A DNA stretch of 64,000 nt from Shinella zoogloeoides (GTDB lineage Bacteria > Pseudomonadota > Alphaproteobacteria > Rhizobiales > Rhizobiaceae), in NCBI RefSeq assembly GCF_022682305.1, contig NZ_CP093528.1, positions 571,501 to 635,500 on the forward strand, given 5' to 3'. A program made the position numbers and the translations under genes. Shown here one piece after another: positions 1 through 8,352 of the stretch (positions are counted from its first letter, which is position 1; every line of letters begins with the position of its first letter). A model generated the notes under the pieces. It ran no database searches and was not told the origin of the DNA. It saw only the letters and a program-made list of their open reading frames with translations.

Positions 1-120
1 AATCCCGGCCTCCTGCGCGGAACGCTGTGGTTCCTCGGTGTCGCCGTGCACCAGACGGGCCGCGGACTGCTCTATTTCCTGCGCAGCCTCGGCGGAAACA
101 GGAAGGAGACCGCATCGTGA
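1..120 (+). CDS. bcsA: Cellulose synthase catalytic subunit, C-terminal end (partial)
   Basis: An open frame runs from base 1 to a TGA at 118-120 and ends in Gly-Asn-Arg-Lys-Glu-Thr-Ala-Ser. Only 39 residues are visible. They look like a membrane-proximal tail with Leu/Phe/Trp-rich stretches. The stop overlaps the GTG start of bcsB (GTGA), the tight coupling expected of bcsA-bcsB, in which BcsA is the membrane glucosyltransferase activated by c-di-GMP. The assignment rests mainly on this context, because the catalytic part lies outside the window. Confidence 0.6.
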   Translation, partial: NPGLLRGTLWFLGVAVHQTGRGLLYFLRSLGGNRKETAS

Positions 121-2459
121 GGCTCCTTTCCAAAAAAGCCGCGATCCTCGGCCTCTCTCTTGTCCTGTCCGCATCGAGCGCCCTGGCGCAGGCCGTGCCC
201 TTCGACATGTCCGGCGAGCGCGGCCCGGCCGTCGAGACGAAGCCGGCGGAAGGCGACGGCAAGCCCGCGACGGTCGAGACCCGGCAGCCGGACCGGAAGG
301 CGGCGACGCCCGATCCGGCGGCGCGGCGCTATATCGTCCCGGCGTCCTCCCTCCTGCTCGAGGGCGAGATCGACAGCCGGTCCTTCCCGATCTTCCTCAC
401 CAAGCAGCAGGCGGGCAGCATCGCCTCGATCAGCCTCGGCTATTCCAACGCCGTCGTGGTCGCGCCGGAATCCTCCCGCCTCACCGTCATCGTCAACGAC
501 GTGAAGGTGGGAGACGTACCCGTACAGTCGGCGGAGGGCGTCAAGGACATGCGCTTCGACCTGCCGGCCGGCCTGCTCAGGCCCGGCGGAAACCGCGTGA
601 CCTTCCAGGTCGCCCAGCGCCACCGCACCGATTGCACCATCCGCTCGACCTACGACCTGTGGACCGCCATCGACCCCGCGCGCACCTTTCTGACGATCCC
701 GGCCGAGGCCGATGGGCGGCTTGCGACGGTCGACGACATTCCGGCCATCGGCCTCGGGCCGACCGGCCAGACGACCTTCACCATGGTCGTGCCGGAAATG
801 GGCCAGCCGGCTGCCACCAATGCCCTCATGCGGTTGAGCCAGGGCCTTGCGCTGATGGCGAAGATGCCGAACCAGATATTCGACGTGGTCGATTCCCTGC
901 CAGCGAAGACAGGGCCGGGCGAGCTGGCGGTGCTGGTCGGCACGGCGGGTGACCTCGCGCCGCTGCTGCCGTCCCTGCCGGCGTCGGCGCACAGTTCGGC
1001 GGTGGCCGCCTTCGCCGATGCGCCGGCCGGCGATCACAAGGTCTTCGTGGTCAGCGGGCCGGACTGGCGTTCCGTCGAGGAGGCGGTCGAGGGGCTTGTC
1101 GCGCCGGTCGACCGGCCGCCCGGCATCACCCGCGAGGCGCTCAGCGTGCGCCAGCGCAATGCGGCGGACACGCCGCTGGTGACGGGTGCGACCTCATTGA
1201 CCTTCGCCTCGCTCGGCGTGCGCACCGGCGAGTTCAGCGGCCGGCGCTTCCGCACCGGCTTCGACATCGGCATCCCCTCGGACTTCTATGCCGACGCCTA
1301 TGGCGAGGCGACGCTGCTGCTGGACGCGGCCTATTCGCCCGAGGTGCTGCCGGGTAGCCATATCGATATCTACGTCAACGGAAATATCGCCTCCACCGTG
1401 CCGGTCACCAGCCGGAACGGCGGCATCTTCCGCCATCTGCCGATCCGCGTGACCATGCGGCATTTCCGCCCTGGCCCGAACCGCATCGATATCGAGGCGG
1501 TGCTCCTGACGCAGGCGGACAAGATCTGCGCTCCCGGAGCCAGCGCCTCGCACGAGCCGCGCTTCGCCCTCTTCGATTCTTCCGAGCTACGCGTGCCGCG
1601 CTTTGCCCGCATGGCGCAGCTCCCGAATCTGGATGCCCTGTCCGGCACCGGTTTCCCCTATAACGGCCAGACCGAGCCGGCGGCGCTCTATCTCGACCGG
1701 CTGGATGCCGACACGCTCTCGGCGAGCGCCACCTTCCTCGGCAAGACGGCGGTGGCGAGCGGCCGCGTCCTTCAGCTCCGGCCGGAGGCCTCGGCGCTGG
1801 CGATCGGCGAGCGCAACGCCGTCCTCGTCGGCACGATCTCGCAATTGCCGCCGCTGGTGCTCGAACAGACGCATATCGCCGTCGAAAGTGCCTCTTCCTG
1901 GGGCGCGACGGCCGGTGACGTGCAGGGCGGCGCAACGGAGGAGGCTTTCGGCGAATGGCAGTCGCGCGTCAGGGGCGGCTCCTGGCGTGGGCAGATTTCC
2001 GCCTTCGAGGCATGGCTCCAGCGCACGTTCGACATCTCGCTCTCCTCGCTGCGCCTGCTGCCCGGCGCGGAGCAGGCGGTCACGCCCGGCGACGACGCGC
2101 GCTTCCTCATTGCGCAGGGCGACAGCCCGGAGCGGGCCGGAACCTGGACGGTGCTGTCCGCCCCGACCGGAGCGGACCTGCGGGCCGGCATGAACGCCGT
2201 GGCGCAGGAAGAGCGCTGGCGGCAGGTCGCCGGCTATGCGAGTCTCGAGGGCAAGGGCATGGAGGAACTGGACACGCGGCCGGTGAGCAGCGCCCGTTTC
2301 GTCGCCACGCAGCCCCTCAGCTTCGCCAATCTGCGCCTCGTGGCGGCCAACTGGCTCTCGTCCAACATCCTTGCCTATGCGGTAGTGTTCTGCGTGCTGT
2401 CGATCCTGCTCGGCATAGCGACGTCGGGCCTGCTGCGCCGCTTCGGGCGGGAGAGTTGA
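117..2459 (+). CDS. bcsB: Cellulose synthase regulatory subunit BcsB
   Basis: BcsB is the periplasmic partner of BcsA; it guides the growing glucan across the periplasm and is needed for BcsA activity. The protein (about 780 aa, normal for the family) has a signal peptide ending near Ala-Leu-Ala-Gln-Ala, a long beta-rich periplasmic region with paired carbohydrate-binding and flavodoxin-like folds, and one C-terminal transmembrane helix followed by a short basic tail (Leu-Arg-Arg-Phe-Gly-Arg). The GTG at 117 was chosen because AGGAAGGAG lies at 100-108 and translation then begins directly with the signal peptide. The longer in-frame start at 27 lies within bcsA. The gene is coupled to bcsA and followed by a TPR gene rather than bcsZ. 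Confidence 0.9.
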   Translation: MRLLSKKAAILGLSLVLSASSALAQAVPFDMSGERGPAVETKPAEGDGKPATVETRQPDRKAATPDPAARRYIVPASSLLLEGEIDSRSFPIFLTKQQAGSIASISLGYSNAVVVAPESSRLTVIVNDVKVGDVPVQSAEGVKDMRFDLPAGLLRPGGNRVTFQVAQRHRTDCTIRSTYDLWTAIDPARTFLTIPAEADGRLATVDDIPAIGLGPTGQTTFTMVVPEMGQPAATNALMRLSQGLALMAKMPNQIFDVVDSLPAKTGPGELAVLVGTAGDLAPLLPSLPASAHSSAVAAFADAPAGDHKVFVVSGPDWRSVEEAVEGLVAPVDRPPGITREALSVRQRNAADTPLVTGATSLTFASLGVRTGEFSGRRFRTGFDIGIPSDFYADAYGEATLLLDAAYSPEVLPGSHIDIYVNGNIASTVPVTSRNGGIFRHLPIRVTMRHFRPGPNRIDIEAVLLTQADKICAPGASASHEPRFALFDSSELRVPRFARMAQLPNLDALSGTGFPYNGQTEPAALYLDRLDADTLSASATFLGKTAVASGRVLQLRPEASALAIGERNAVLVGTISQLPPLVLEQTHIAVESASSWGATAGDVQGGATEEAFGEWQSRVRGGSWRGQISAFEAWLQRTFDISLSSLRLLPGAEQAVTPGDDARFLIAQGDSPERAGTWTVLSAPTGADLRAGMNAVAQEERWRQVAGYASLEGKGMEELDTRPVSSARFVATQPLSFANLRLVAANWLSSNILAYAVVFCVLSILLGIATSGLLRRFGRES

Positions 2460-2618
2460 GCGGCCGTTTACCGTCCGTTAACCCTATCGCGCTTTTATCG
2501 GCGCTGGTTGGCTCTTCCTGGGGGACATGGCGACATGTTCCGGCGTTGATGGCGCATGTGGGCGTCGCGGTCCAGGCCGGAGCCGTATGTGATGAACGAG
2601 CACCGAGGGAAGTTCGGG

Positions 2619-4790
2619 ATGAAGTCGATCCTTGTCGCGGTCGTCCTCGCCTCAGCCGGGGCAGCGGGTGTCGCCGGTCTTTCCCTCGGCGTTGCTCGCA
2701 ATCCGATGGCGGGGCTGGTCGACGCCGGATCGGACGAGGCGCAGGACGCGGCGCCGGCGGGCAAGAGCGCCCGCCTCGAATTCGCGCAGCTTCAGGCAGG
2801 TGGAAAGGATGCGGCGTCGGGCCAGGCGGCAGGGGGAACCGTTAAGGACGGTATCGCGCCGGCGGTCGATGAAAGCGCGCTGCGCTATTTCGCGGCCCGC
2901 GGGGATACCGCCCGCCTCAATGCCGAGATCGCCCGCCTGCGCGCGCTGTACCCGACATGGACCCCGCCGGAAAACCCGCTCGCCGTCCCCGTCAATGAGG
3001 ACCGGCAATTGGAGGAGATGTGGGCGCTCTACAGCCAGTCGCGCTACGCCGACGTGCGCGCGGCGATCGCCAGGCGCCAGAAGGACGATCCGCAATGGAC
3101 CCCGCCCGCCGATCTCATCGAGCGGCTCGATGTGGCGGAAAAGCGCGCGGCGCTTGTCGCCGCCTCGAACACCGGTAAGAGCGAGGAGGTCGTGCGCATC
3201 GGCGCGGAAACGCCGAGCCTGCTGACCTGCAGCGATCCGGACGTGCTGTGGCGCGTGGCCGAGGCCTTCGTCAAGACCGAGCGCGTGCAGCGCGCCAAGG
3301 ATGCCTTCGGCTACATGCTGGACAATTGCACCGATGCTCCCGTGCGCGTGGCGACCGTGCAGAAGGCGTCCACCATGCTCGGCTATGCCGACATGCAGGG
3401 GCTTCTCGCCCGCGAGCGCACCGGCGCGGACGGTGTGAAGGAATTCGAGGCGATCCGGGGCGACCTTGCCCGCCGCTTTGTCGGCGAGGGGGATTCCGAT
3501 CCGACGCTCACCGTCGATCCCGCCTATCTGAGGATCGTCGAGAAGCTGGCGACGGACGAGGGGCTGGCCTCCGATGCGCTGCTGCTTGGCTGGTATCACC
3601 TGCGGCGCGACCAGAACGCTGCCGCCGAGCCCTTCTTCCGCAAGGCGCGTGCCATCGAGGATTCGGCTTCCGCCTCGCAGGGCCTCGCCCTCATCCTGCT
3701 CGCCCGCAAGATGCCGGCCGAGGCCGAGGACGTGATGTATGCCTGGCGCACGAGTTCCGATCAGGCGATGGAGACCTATCTGGCGGCGACCGCCAACCTC
3801 CTGGCGCTCGACCCGCTGGTGCGGATCGAGCCGAAGGTGCTGAACCGCATCGCCGCGGTCACGCTGGAGGAGAAGCACCCGGAGACCGGCGAGCAGTTCG
3901 GCTGGTACGCGCTGGCCATGGACCAGCCGCGGACGGCGAGCGAATGGTTCTCGCTGGTGCTGCAATGGAAGGCGGATTACGAGCCTGCCGCCTATGGTCT
4001 CGGCGTCGCGCGGCTGCGGCTGGAGGACCTTGCCGGCCTTGCCGCCGTCAAGCAGGCCTGGGCCGGCCGTTCGGATCGCATCGCGCGGCTCGGCGAGGTG
4101 GATACGAGCGAGGACGCCGCACCGCTGCGCCGCGTGCGCCAGCCGAAGGTCGTCGAGGTAGAGCATGAATTGCCCGTCCGCGAGACTATCGTGTCCAAGC
4201 ACGCATCGGTCGCCGGGGAAGTTGCCGCCAAGCCGCGCAGGGCCGCCCGTGCGGCGCGGCGCGGGCAGGATGCCGTCGTCAACTGCCGCACCACGCAGGA
4301 TCCGTCGGGCCTGTCGCCGGCCGGCGCGCTGTCGCTGGGCTGGTGCCTGATGGAGATCAATCGGCCGATGGAGGCCGCGCGGGCCTTCGAGGCCGCGCTG
4401 GCCGGCAGCGGGCACACCCGTAGCGATGCGGCCTATGGCCAGAGCCTCGCCTATCTGCGTGCCGGGCTGACCGCCGATGCGGCCGTGGCCGCCACGCGGG
4501 CTGAGCTTGACGGAAACCGCACCGCCGAATTGCAGACGGCGATCCTGACTGACCGCGCCGTCGCCAGCTTCCGCGCACGGCGCTACCGCGAGACCATCGG
4601 TTTCCTCGACCAGCGACGCCAGTTCCACGCCGAGCCGGCCGACCTGATGGTTCTGCGCGCCTATTCCTACAAGAATCTCGGCCTGCGCGCCGATGCCCTG
4701 CGCCTTTTCGAGGCGCTCGGCGAGACAGGCCGGCAGGACGCCATCCGGGCGCTTGCCGAAATGCGCACCGAGCAGAAGGCGCGCCGATAA
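2619..4790 (+). CDS. TPR-repeat protein of the cellulose locus (BcsC-like TPR half, no barrel)
   Basis: About 723 aa, starting with a hydrophobic signal/anchor segment and followed by a long alpha-helical protein with degenerate tetratricopeptide repeats. Examples are the Ala-rich helix pairs around the Pro-Met-Glu-Ala-Ala-Arg-Ala-Phe-Glu-Ala segment and the C-terminal Asp-Ala-Leu-Arg-Leu-Phe-Glu-Ala-Leu helix. Its position directly after bcsB is where BcsC or BcsZ normally sits. Unlike BcsC there is no C-terminal outer-membrane beta-barrel: the protein ends in charged helix. The ATG at 2619 was preferred over 2556 and 2592 because GAGGGA precedes it at 2605-2610. A role as periplasmic or inner-membrane scaffold for glucan export is inferred, not shown. 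Confidence 0.7.
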   Translation: MKSILVAVVLASAGAAGVAGLSLGVARNPMAGLVDAGSDEAQDAAPAGKSARLEFAQLQAGGKDAASGQAAGGTVKDGIAPAVDESALRYFAARGDTARLNAEIARLRALYPTWTPPENPLAVPVNEDRQLEEMWALYSQSRYADVRAAIARRQKDDPQWTPPADLIERLDVAEKRAALVAASNTGKSEEVVRIGAETPSLLTCSDPDVLWRVAEAFVKTERVQRAKDAFGYMLDNCTDAPVRVATVQKASTMLGYADMQGLLARERTGADGVKEFEAIRGDLARRFVGEGDSDPTLTVDPAYLRIVEKLATDEGLASDALLLGWYHLRRDQNAAAEPFFRKARAIEDSASASQGLALILLARKMPAEAEDVMYAWRTSSDQAMETYLAATANLLALDPLVRIEPKVLNRIAAVTLEEKHPETGEQFGWYALAMDQPRTASEWFSLVLQWKADYEPAAYGLGVARLRLEDLAGLAAVKQAWAGRSDRIARLGEVDTSEDAAPLRRVRQPKVVEVEHELPVRETIVSKHASVAGEVAAKPRRAARAARRGQDAVVNCRTTQDPSGLSPAGALSLGWCLMEINRPMEAARAFEAALAGSGHTRSDAAYGQSLAYLRAGLTADAAVAATRAELDGNRTAELQTAILTDRAVASFRARRYRETIGFLDQRRQFHAEPADLMVLRAYSYKNLGLRADALRLFEALGETGRQDAIRALAEMRTEQKARR

Positions 4791-4796
4791 AAATCG

Positions 4797-4818
4797 GCCG
4801 GCTGGAACTTCCGCCGGC
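4797..4818 (+). terminator. Hairpin after the TPR gene
   Basis: GCCGGC at 4797-4802 and GCCGGC at 4813-4818 pair around a 10-base loop, seven bases after the TPR stop. A pyrimidine-rich stretch (GGTTTCCCCCTTT) follows but there is no clean T run. It is a plausible weak terminator of the cellulose unit. Confidence 0.4.
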
Positions 4819-4856
4819 TGAACCGGTTTCCCCCTTTGCCTTGAAGGGAGGATGAC

Positions 4857-5066
4857 ATGAACGAGATATCCGACATCCAACTGCATTTCGATGTTCTGAG
4901 TTGCCGCGCGCTGTTGTGCTGCGAGGGCAAGGACTATGTCCTGCCGGATACCTATCCGACCCGCGAGGCCGCGGAGGCGGCTGCCAAGAAATTCGCCTGG
5001 GAGAAGCTCGGCGCGCGGAAGCGGGGCGGGCGCAGGCCTGCGGATATTGCCGTCTGGCTGCGGTAG
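4857..5066 (+). CDS. Small conserved-looking protein, 69 aa, unknown function
   Basis: The ORF starts at an ATG with a strong ribosome binding site (AAGGGAGG at 4844-4851). The product is soluble with two neighbouring cysteines near residue 21 (Cys-Cys-Glu-Gly-Lys), an Ala/Glu-rich helix and a basic Arg-Lys-Arg-Gly-Gly-Arg-Arg patch before the C-terminus. No family is recognised. The strong ribosome binding site and codon use like its neighbours support a real gene. It sits between the cellulose genes and the GreA-like gene. Confidence 0.6.
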   Translation: MNEISDIQLHFDVLSCRALLCCEGKDYVLPDTYPTREAAEAAAKKFAWEKLGARKRGGRRPADIAVWLR

Positions 5067-5123
5067 CAATCGCCTGCGAATTTTCCTAGATATCGACCTC
5101 GGACATGAAAACGGAGTTCGCGT

Positions 5124-5606
5124 GTGAGCGTCGCATTCGTCAAGGAAGAAAGCGCGGAAACGGCAGCGGAAACCCAGCTTCCAGACCGTCCCGTCTCGCC
5201 TCATCCCAACCTGGTGACAGAGGCGGGCCTGAAAGCCCTGGAGCGTCAGCTTCAGGAGGCGCGCGCGGCCTTCGAGGCCGGCAACGGCGTCGAGGACATC
5301 AACGAGCGCCGCCGCCAGACGGCAGGCCCGGCGCGCGATATCCGCTATCTCGTCGAGCGCTTGCGAACCGCCCAGCTCATCGCCCCGCCGGCCTCGAACG
5401 ACGTCGTCGCCTTCGGCAGCACCGTAACGTTCAACCGGGACGACGGGCGCGTACAGACCTACCGTATCGTCGGCGAGGACGAGGCCGACCCGAAGGCAGG
5501 GTCGATCTCCTACGTTTCGCCGGTCGCCCGGCTGCTGATGGGCAAGGGCGTCGGGGATGTGGTGACGGTCGGCGGGCAGGAACTGGAGATCGAGAAGATC
5601 GTTTGA
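5124..5606 (+). CDS. GreA/GreB-family transcript cleavage-like factor
   Basis: 160 aa. The N-terminal half is a helical coiled coil (about residues 30-85, Lys-Ala-Leu-Glu-Arg-Gln-Leu-Gln) and the C-terminal half is an FKBP-like Gre domain ending with the family signature Ser-Pro-Val-Ala-Arg-Leu-Leu-Met-Gly-Lys-Gly-Val-Gly-Asp. Gre factors enter the RNA polymerase secondary channel and stimulate cleavage of backtracked RNA. This is not the housekeeping GreA: the N-terminus has a roughly 25-residue extension and the usual acidic tip of the coiled coil is not obvious. It may instead be a Gre-fold regulator such as Rnk-like proteins. Start: GTG at 5124 with CGGAG upstream. Confidence 0.75.
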   Translation: MSVAFVKEESAETAAETQLPDRPVSPHPNLVTEAGLKALERQLQEARAAFEAGNGVEDINERRRQTAGPARDIRYLVERLRTAQLIAPPASNDVVAFGSTVTFNRDDGRVQTYRIVGEDEADPKAGSISYVSPVARLLMGKGVGDVVTVGGQELEIEKIV

Positions 5607-5638
5607 CAGGGCTAATTGGCCCGGCCGCTCCCCCTGCC

Positions 5639-5722
5639 GTCATCCTCGGGCTTGTCCCGAGGATCTGCCGACATATCGGAAAATGAGACGTTGCAGATGC
5701 TCGGGACAGGCCCGAGCATGAC
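5639..5722. repeat. Palindromic intergenic repeat (rhizobial type)
   Basis: The arms at 5639-5668 and 5693-5722 are inverted copies differing at about three positions, each carrying the core CTCGGG..CCCGAG. They flank a short centre. The element can fold into one long hairpin and lies between convergent genes. Elements containing this GTCATCCTCGGG-type core are common in Rhizobiales intergenic regions (RIME-like). It could also terminate transcription from both sides. Confidence 0.75.
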
Positions 5723-5755
5723 GAAGGAAAGGTTTGCGCCCGTCCTCGGCCATTC

Positions 5756-7012
5756 TTAGGGCGTCGCCTTCTCCACGCTGCCGGAAACGAGGCGGCCCTT
5801 GTGGAAGGTGGCGGTGCGGGCCGGCAGGCGGGCGACGGCTTCGGCGGTACAGCTTGCCGGGGCAAGCGAGAAGCCGGCTTCGTCGCCGTGCTTCGGCCAG
5901 GCGCGGTTGCCCGTGTCATCGAGCGGTAGAACGCCGCCGGTGGCGATGGCCAGCGAACGGGAGAGGCTGTATTCGTCCGAGCCGCGGTAAAGCTGGGCGT
6001 AGAGATTGGCCTTTTCCAGCATGTCGCCGCTGCCGAAGGGCGACCAGTGGTCGATAACGCTGTCCGTGCCGGTCATGACGGCAACGCCCGCCTCGCAAAG
6101 CTGCGCCAGCGGCATGACCAGCCTGCCGATCGGAACGGTCGAGGCGATGGCGACGCCGTTTTCGGCAAGGCGCGCGGCGGTCTGCGCAAGCTGCTCCGGC
6201 CCAAGGTCCGCCAGCGCGAAGGCATGGCTGATCGTCAGCCTGTTCTTCAGGGCGGGCGTCTTTTCCACCGTGTCGAGCATGTAGTCGATGGCGGCGATAC
6301 CCGCCGGATTGCCCTCGTGCAGGTGGATATCGACGCCCTTGCCGGTGTCGAGCGCGATCTGGAACATGGCGTCGAGCGATTTTTCCATCGCGCCATCGAT
6401 ATTGGTCGGGTCGAGACCGCCGACGAAGTCGACGCCCATCGTCATTGCCTCGCGCATCAGCCCGTCGACCCTGGAGTGCAGCAGGCCGTGCTGCGGGAAG
6501 GCGACGATCTCGCAGGTGAAGTCGGCGTCATGCTTTTCCAGCGCGCGCTTCAGGTGTTCCAGGCTTTTCAGGCCGCTGACAGGATCGATGTTGCAATGGC
6601 TGCGCGCGACGGTGCTGCCCTTGGATTGCAGGAGGGCGATCAGGCCCTCGGCGCGCGCGACGGAGGTCGGCAGGAGCTGCGGCAGAAGCTTCTCCTCCAG
6701 CGCGATCATGTCCATGATCGTCTTTCCCTTGCGCGGACGCGGGGCCTGCCAGGGGCCGCCGTAGAAGGTCTTGTCGAGGTGGATGTGCATGTCGCGCATG
6801 GTAGGCAGCGCGAGCTGGCCGTTCGCCCGGTACGTGGGCAGGCCGGTCGGAAGGGCAGCGCTCGCGGCATGCAGCGCGGCGATCCGGCCGTCCCGGATTT
6901 CCAGCGTATGGAGCGCCGTGCGGGTGGCGACGATGACGTCGCCGTCCTTCTCGAAGCCCTCCTCCAGCCTGACGTCGGCGATGAGGTAGTGGCTGTTCTG
7001 GAAAGGCGTCAC
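5756..7012 (-). CDS. Amidohydrolase, cytosine-deaminase-like
   Basis: 418 aa with the metal ligands of the amidohydrolase superfamily in CodA arrangement: His-Ile-His-Leu-Asp-Lys-Thr-Phe near residue 80, His-Leu-His-Glu-Gly-Asn mid-protein, Ser-His-Ala-Phe-Ala, and Thr-Gly-Thr-Asp-Ser near residue 315. The family hydrolyses or deaminates cytosine, creatinine, isoguanine and related cyclic or amide substrates. It is the third gene of a minus-strand unit after carboxynorspermidine decarboxylase and dehydrogenase, 64 bp after the latter. Its substrate cannot be read from the sequence. The polyamine context suggests a nitrogenous compound, but a salvage enzyme is equally possible. Confidence 0.8.
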   Translation of the reverse strand: MTPFQNSHYLIADVRLEEGFEKDGDVIVATRTALHTLEIRDGRIAALHAASAALPTGLPTYRANGQLALPTMRDMHIHLDKTFYGGPWQAPRPRKGKTIMDMIALEEKLLPQLLPTSVARAEGLIALLQSKGSTVARSHCNIDPVSGLKSLEHLKRALEKHDADFTCEIVAFPQHGLLHSRVDGLMREAMTMGVDFVGGLDPTNIDGAMEKSLDAMFQIALDTGKGVDIHLHEGNPAGIAAIDYMLDTVEKTPALKNRLTISHAFALADLGPEQLAQTAARLAENGVAIASTVPIGRLVMPLAQLCEAGVAVMTGTDSVIDHWSPFGSGDMLEKANLYAQLYRGSDEYSLSRSLAIATGGVLPLDDTGNRAWPKHGDEAGFSLAPASCTAEAVARLPARTATFHKGRLVSGSVEKATP

Positions 7013-7040
7013 GGCGATGTCCCTTGCATTCGATTGGCAA

Positions 7041-7065
7041 CCGGCCGCGCGCGGGGCGCGGCCGG
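7041..7065 (-). promoter_or_regulatory. Perfect 10-bp GC hairpin between operon genes
   Basis: CCGGCCGCGC at 7041-7050 and GCGCGGCCGG at 7056-7065 pair perfectly around a 5-base loop. It lies between the carboxynorspermidine dehydrogenase stop and the amidohydrolase start. There is no T tract on the minus side, so it looks like a processing or attenuation hairpin that could lower amidohydrolase expression, rather than a strong terminator. Confidence 0.5.
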
Positions 7066-7076
7066 CGGTTTCGGTA

Positions 7077-8315
7077 TTAGAAGCTGACGGCGCGGTCGCC
7101 GTCCTCGTCCTGGATGCGGGTCGGCAGGCCGATCCGGTTCAGGAGGTTGATGAAGGGCTTCGGCGGCAGTTCTTCCACGTTTGCCATCTTCTTCACATCC
7201 CATTCGCCCGTTGCGACGAGCATCGCGGCGGCGACCGGCGGGACGCCGGCGGTGTAGGAGATGCCCTGCGAGCCGACTTCCTCATAGGCTTCCTTGTGGT
7301 CGGCCACGTTGTAGATGAAGACGGTCTTTTCCTTGCCGTCCTTCAGGCCCTTCACGTAGTCGCCGATGCAGGTCTTGCCCTCGTAGCCGGGGGCGAGCGA
7401 TGCCGGATCCGGCAGCACGGCCTTGACGACCTTGAGCGGCACGACTTCCTGGCCTTCGGCCGTCTTGACCGGCTGCTCGGAGAGCAGGCCGAGGTTCTTC
7501 AGCACGGTGAAGACGTTGATGTAGTGATCGCCGAAGCCCATCCAGAAGCGCACATTCGCGCCGTCCATGTTCTTGGCGAGCGAATGCACCTCGTCATGGC
7601 CGCACAGATAGGCGCGGCGCGTGCCGACGACCGGCAGGTCGTAGTCCTTGCCGATCTCGAACATCTTGTTGGTCTGCCACTGACCGTTCTGCCAGGAATA
7701 GACGACGCCGGTGAATTCGCGGAAGTTGATTTCCGGGTCGAAGTTCGTGGCGAAGTATTTGCCGTGGCTGCCGGCATTGATGTCGACGATGTCGACATCC
7801 GTCACCTTGTCGAGATATTCGTCCTTGGCGAGCTTGGCATAGGCGTTGACGACGCCCGGGTCGAAGCCGGCGCCGAGAATGGCTGTGATGCCCTTCTCCG
7901 CGCATTCGGCGGCGCGCTTCCACTCGTAGTTACCGTACCACGGCGGGGTCTCGCAGATCTTGCCCGGTTCTTCGTGGATCGCCGTGTCGATATAGGCGAC
8001 GCCCGTATCCATGCAGGCGCGCAGCACCGACATGTTGAGGAAGGCGGTGCCGACATTGATGACGATCTCGGATTTCGTCGACGTGATGAGCGCCTTCGTG
8101 GCCTCGATGTCGAGCGCGTCGAGGGCATGGCCTTCGAGTACGCCCGGCTGCTTCATCGCCTTCTTCTCATGAACGGACGCGATGATCTTGTCGCACTTCG
8201 CCTTGGTGCGCGAAGCGATGTGGATGTCGCCGAGCACGTCGTTGTTCTGGGCGCACTTATGCGCAACGACCTGTGCAACGCCGCCGGCGCCGATGATGAG
8301 CACGTTCTTCTTCAT
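7077..8315 (-). CDS. Carboxynorspermidine/carboxyspermidine dehydrogenase (saccharopine dehydrogenase family)
   Basis: 412 aa. The N-terminus Met-Lys-Lys-Asn-Val-Leu-Ile-Ile-Gly-Ala-Gly-Gly-Val is a Rossmann NADPH site and the rest matches the saccharopine dehydrogenase fold. In the alternative polyamine route this enzyme reductively joins aspartate semialdehyde to putrescine (or diaminopropane) to give carboxyspermidine (or carboxynorspermidine). The next step is catalysed by the product of the adjacent upstream gene, which fixes the assignment over lysine metabolism. The start at 8315 was chosen because AAGGAG lies about 12 bases upstream and the Rossmann motif then begins at residue 5. The longer frame from 8423 runs back into the preceding gene. 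Confidence 0.88.
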   Translation of the reverse strand: MKKNVLIIGAGGVAQVVAHKCAQNNDVLGDIHIASRTKAKCDKIIASVHEKKAMKQPGVLEGHALDALDIEATKALITSTKSEIVINVGTAFLNMSVLRACMDTGVAYIDTAIHEEPGKICETPPWYGNYEWKRAAECAEKGITAILGAGFDPGVVNAYAKLAKDEYLDKVTDVDIVDINAGSHGKYFATNFDPEINFREFTGVVYSWQNGQWQTNKMFEIGKDYDLPVVGTRRAYLCGHDEVHSLAKNMDGANVRFWMGFGDHYINVFTVLKNLGLLSEQPVKTAEGQEVVPLKVVKAVLPDPASLAPGYEGKTCIGDYVKGLKDGKEKTVFIYNVADHKEAYEEVGSQGISYTAGVPPVAAAMLVATGEWDVKKMANVEELPPKPFINLLNRIGLPTRIQDEDGDRAVSF

Positions 8316-8352
8316 GTCCCGGAATAGCTCCTTCTGGGGTTGATGAGGGGGA

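Noticed and set aside
2652..5204. 850-aa minus-strand open frame
   Set aside because: Antisense to the TPR gene and the small gene; no recognisable domain and no start signal.
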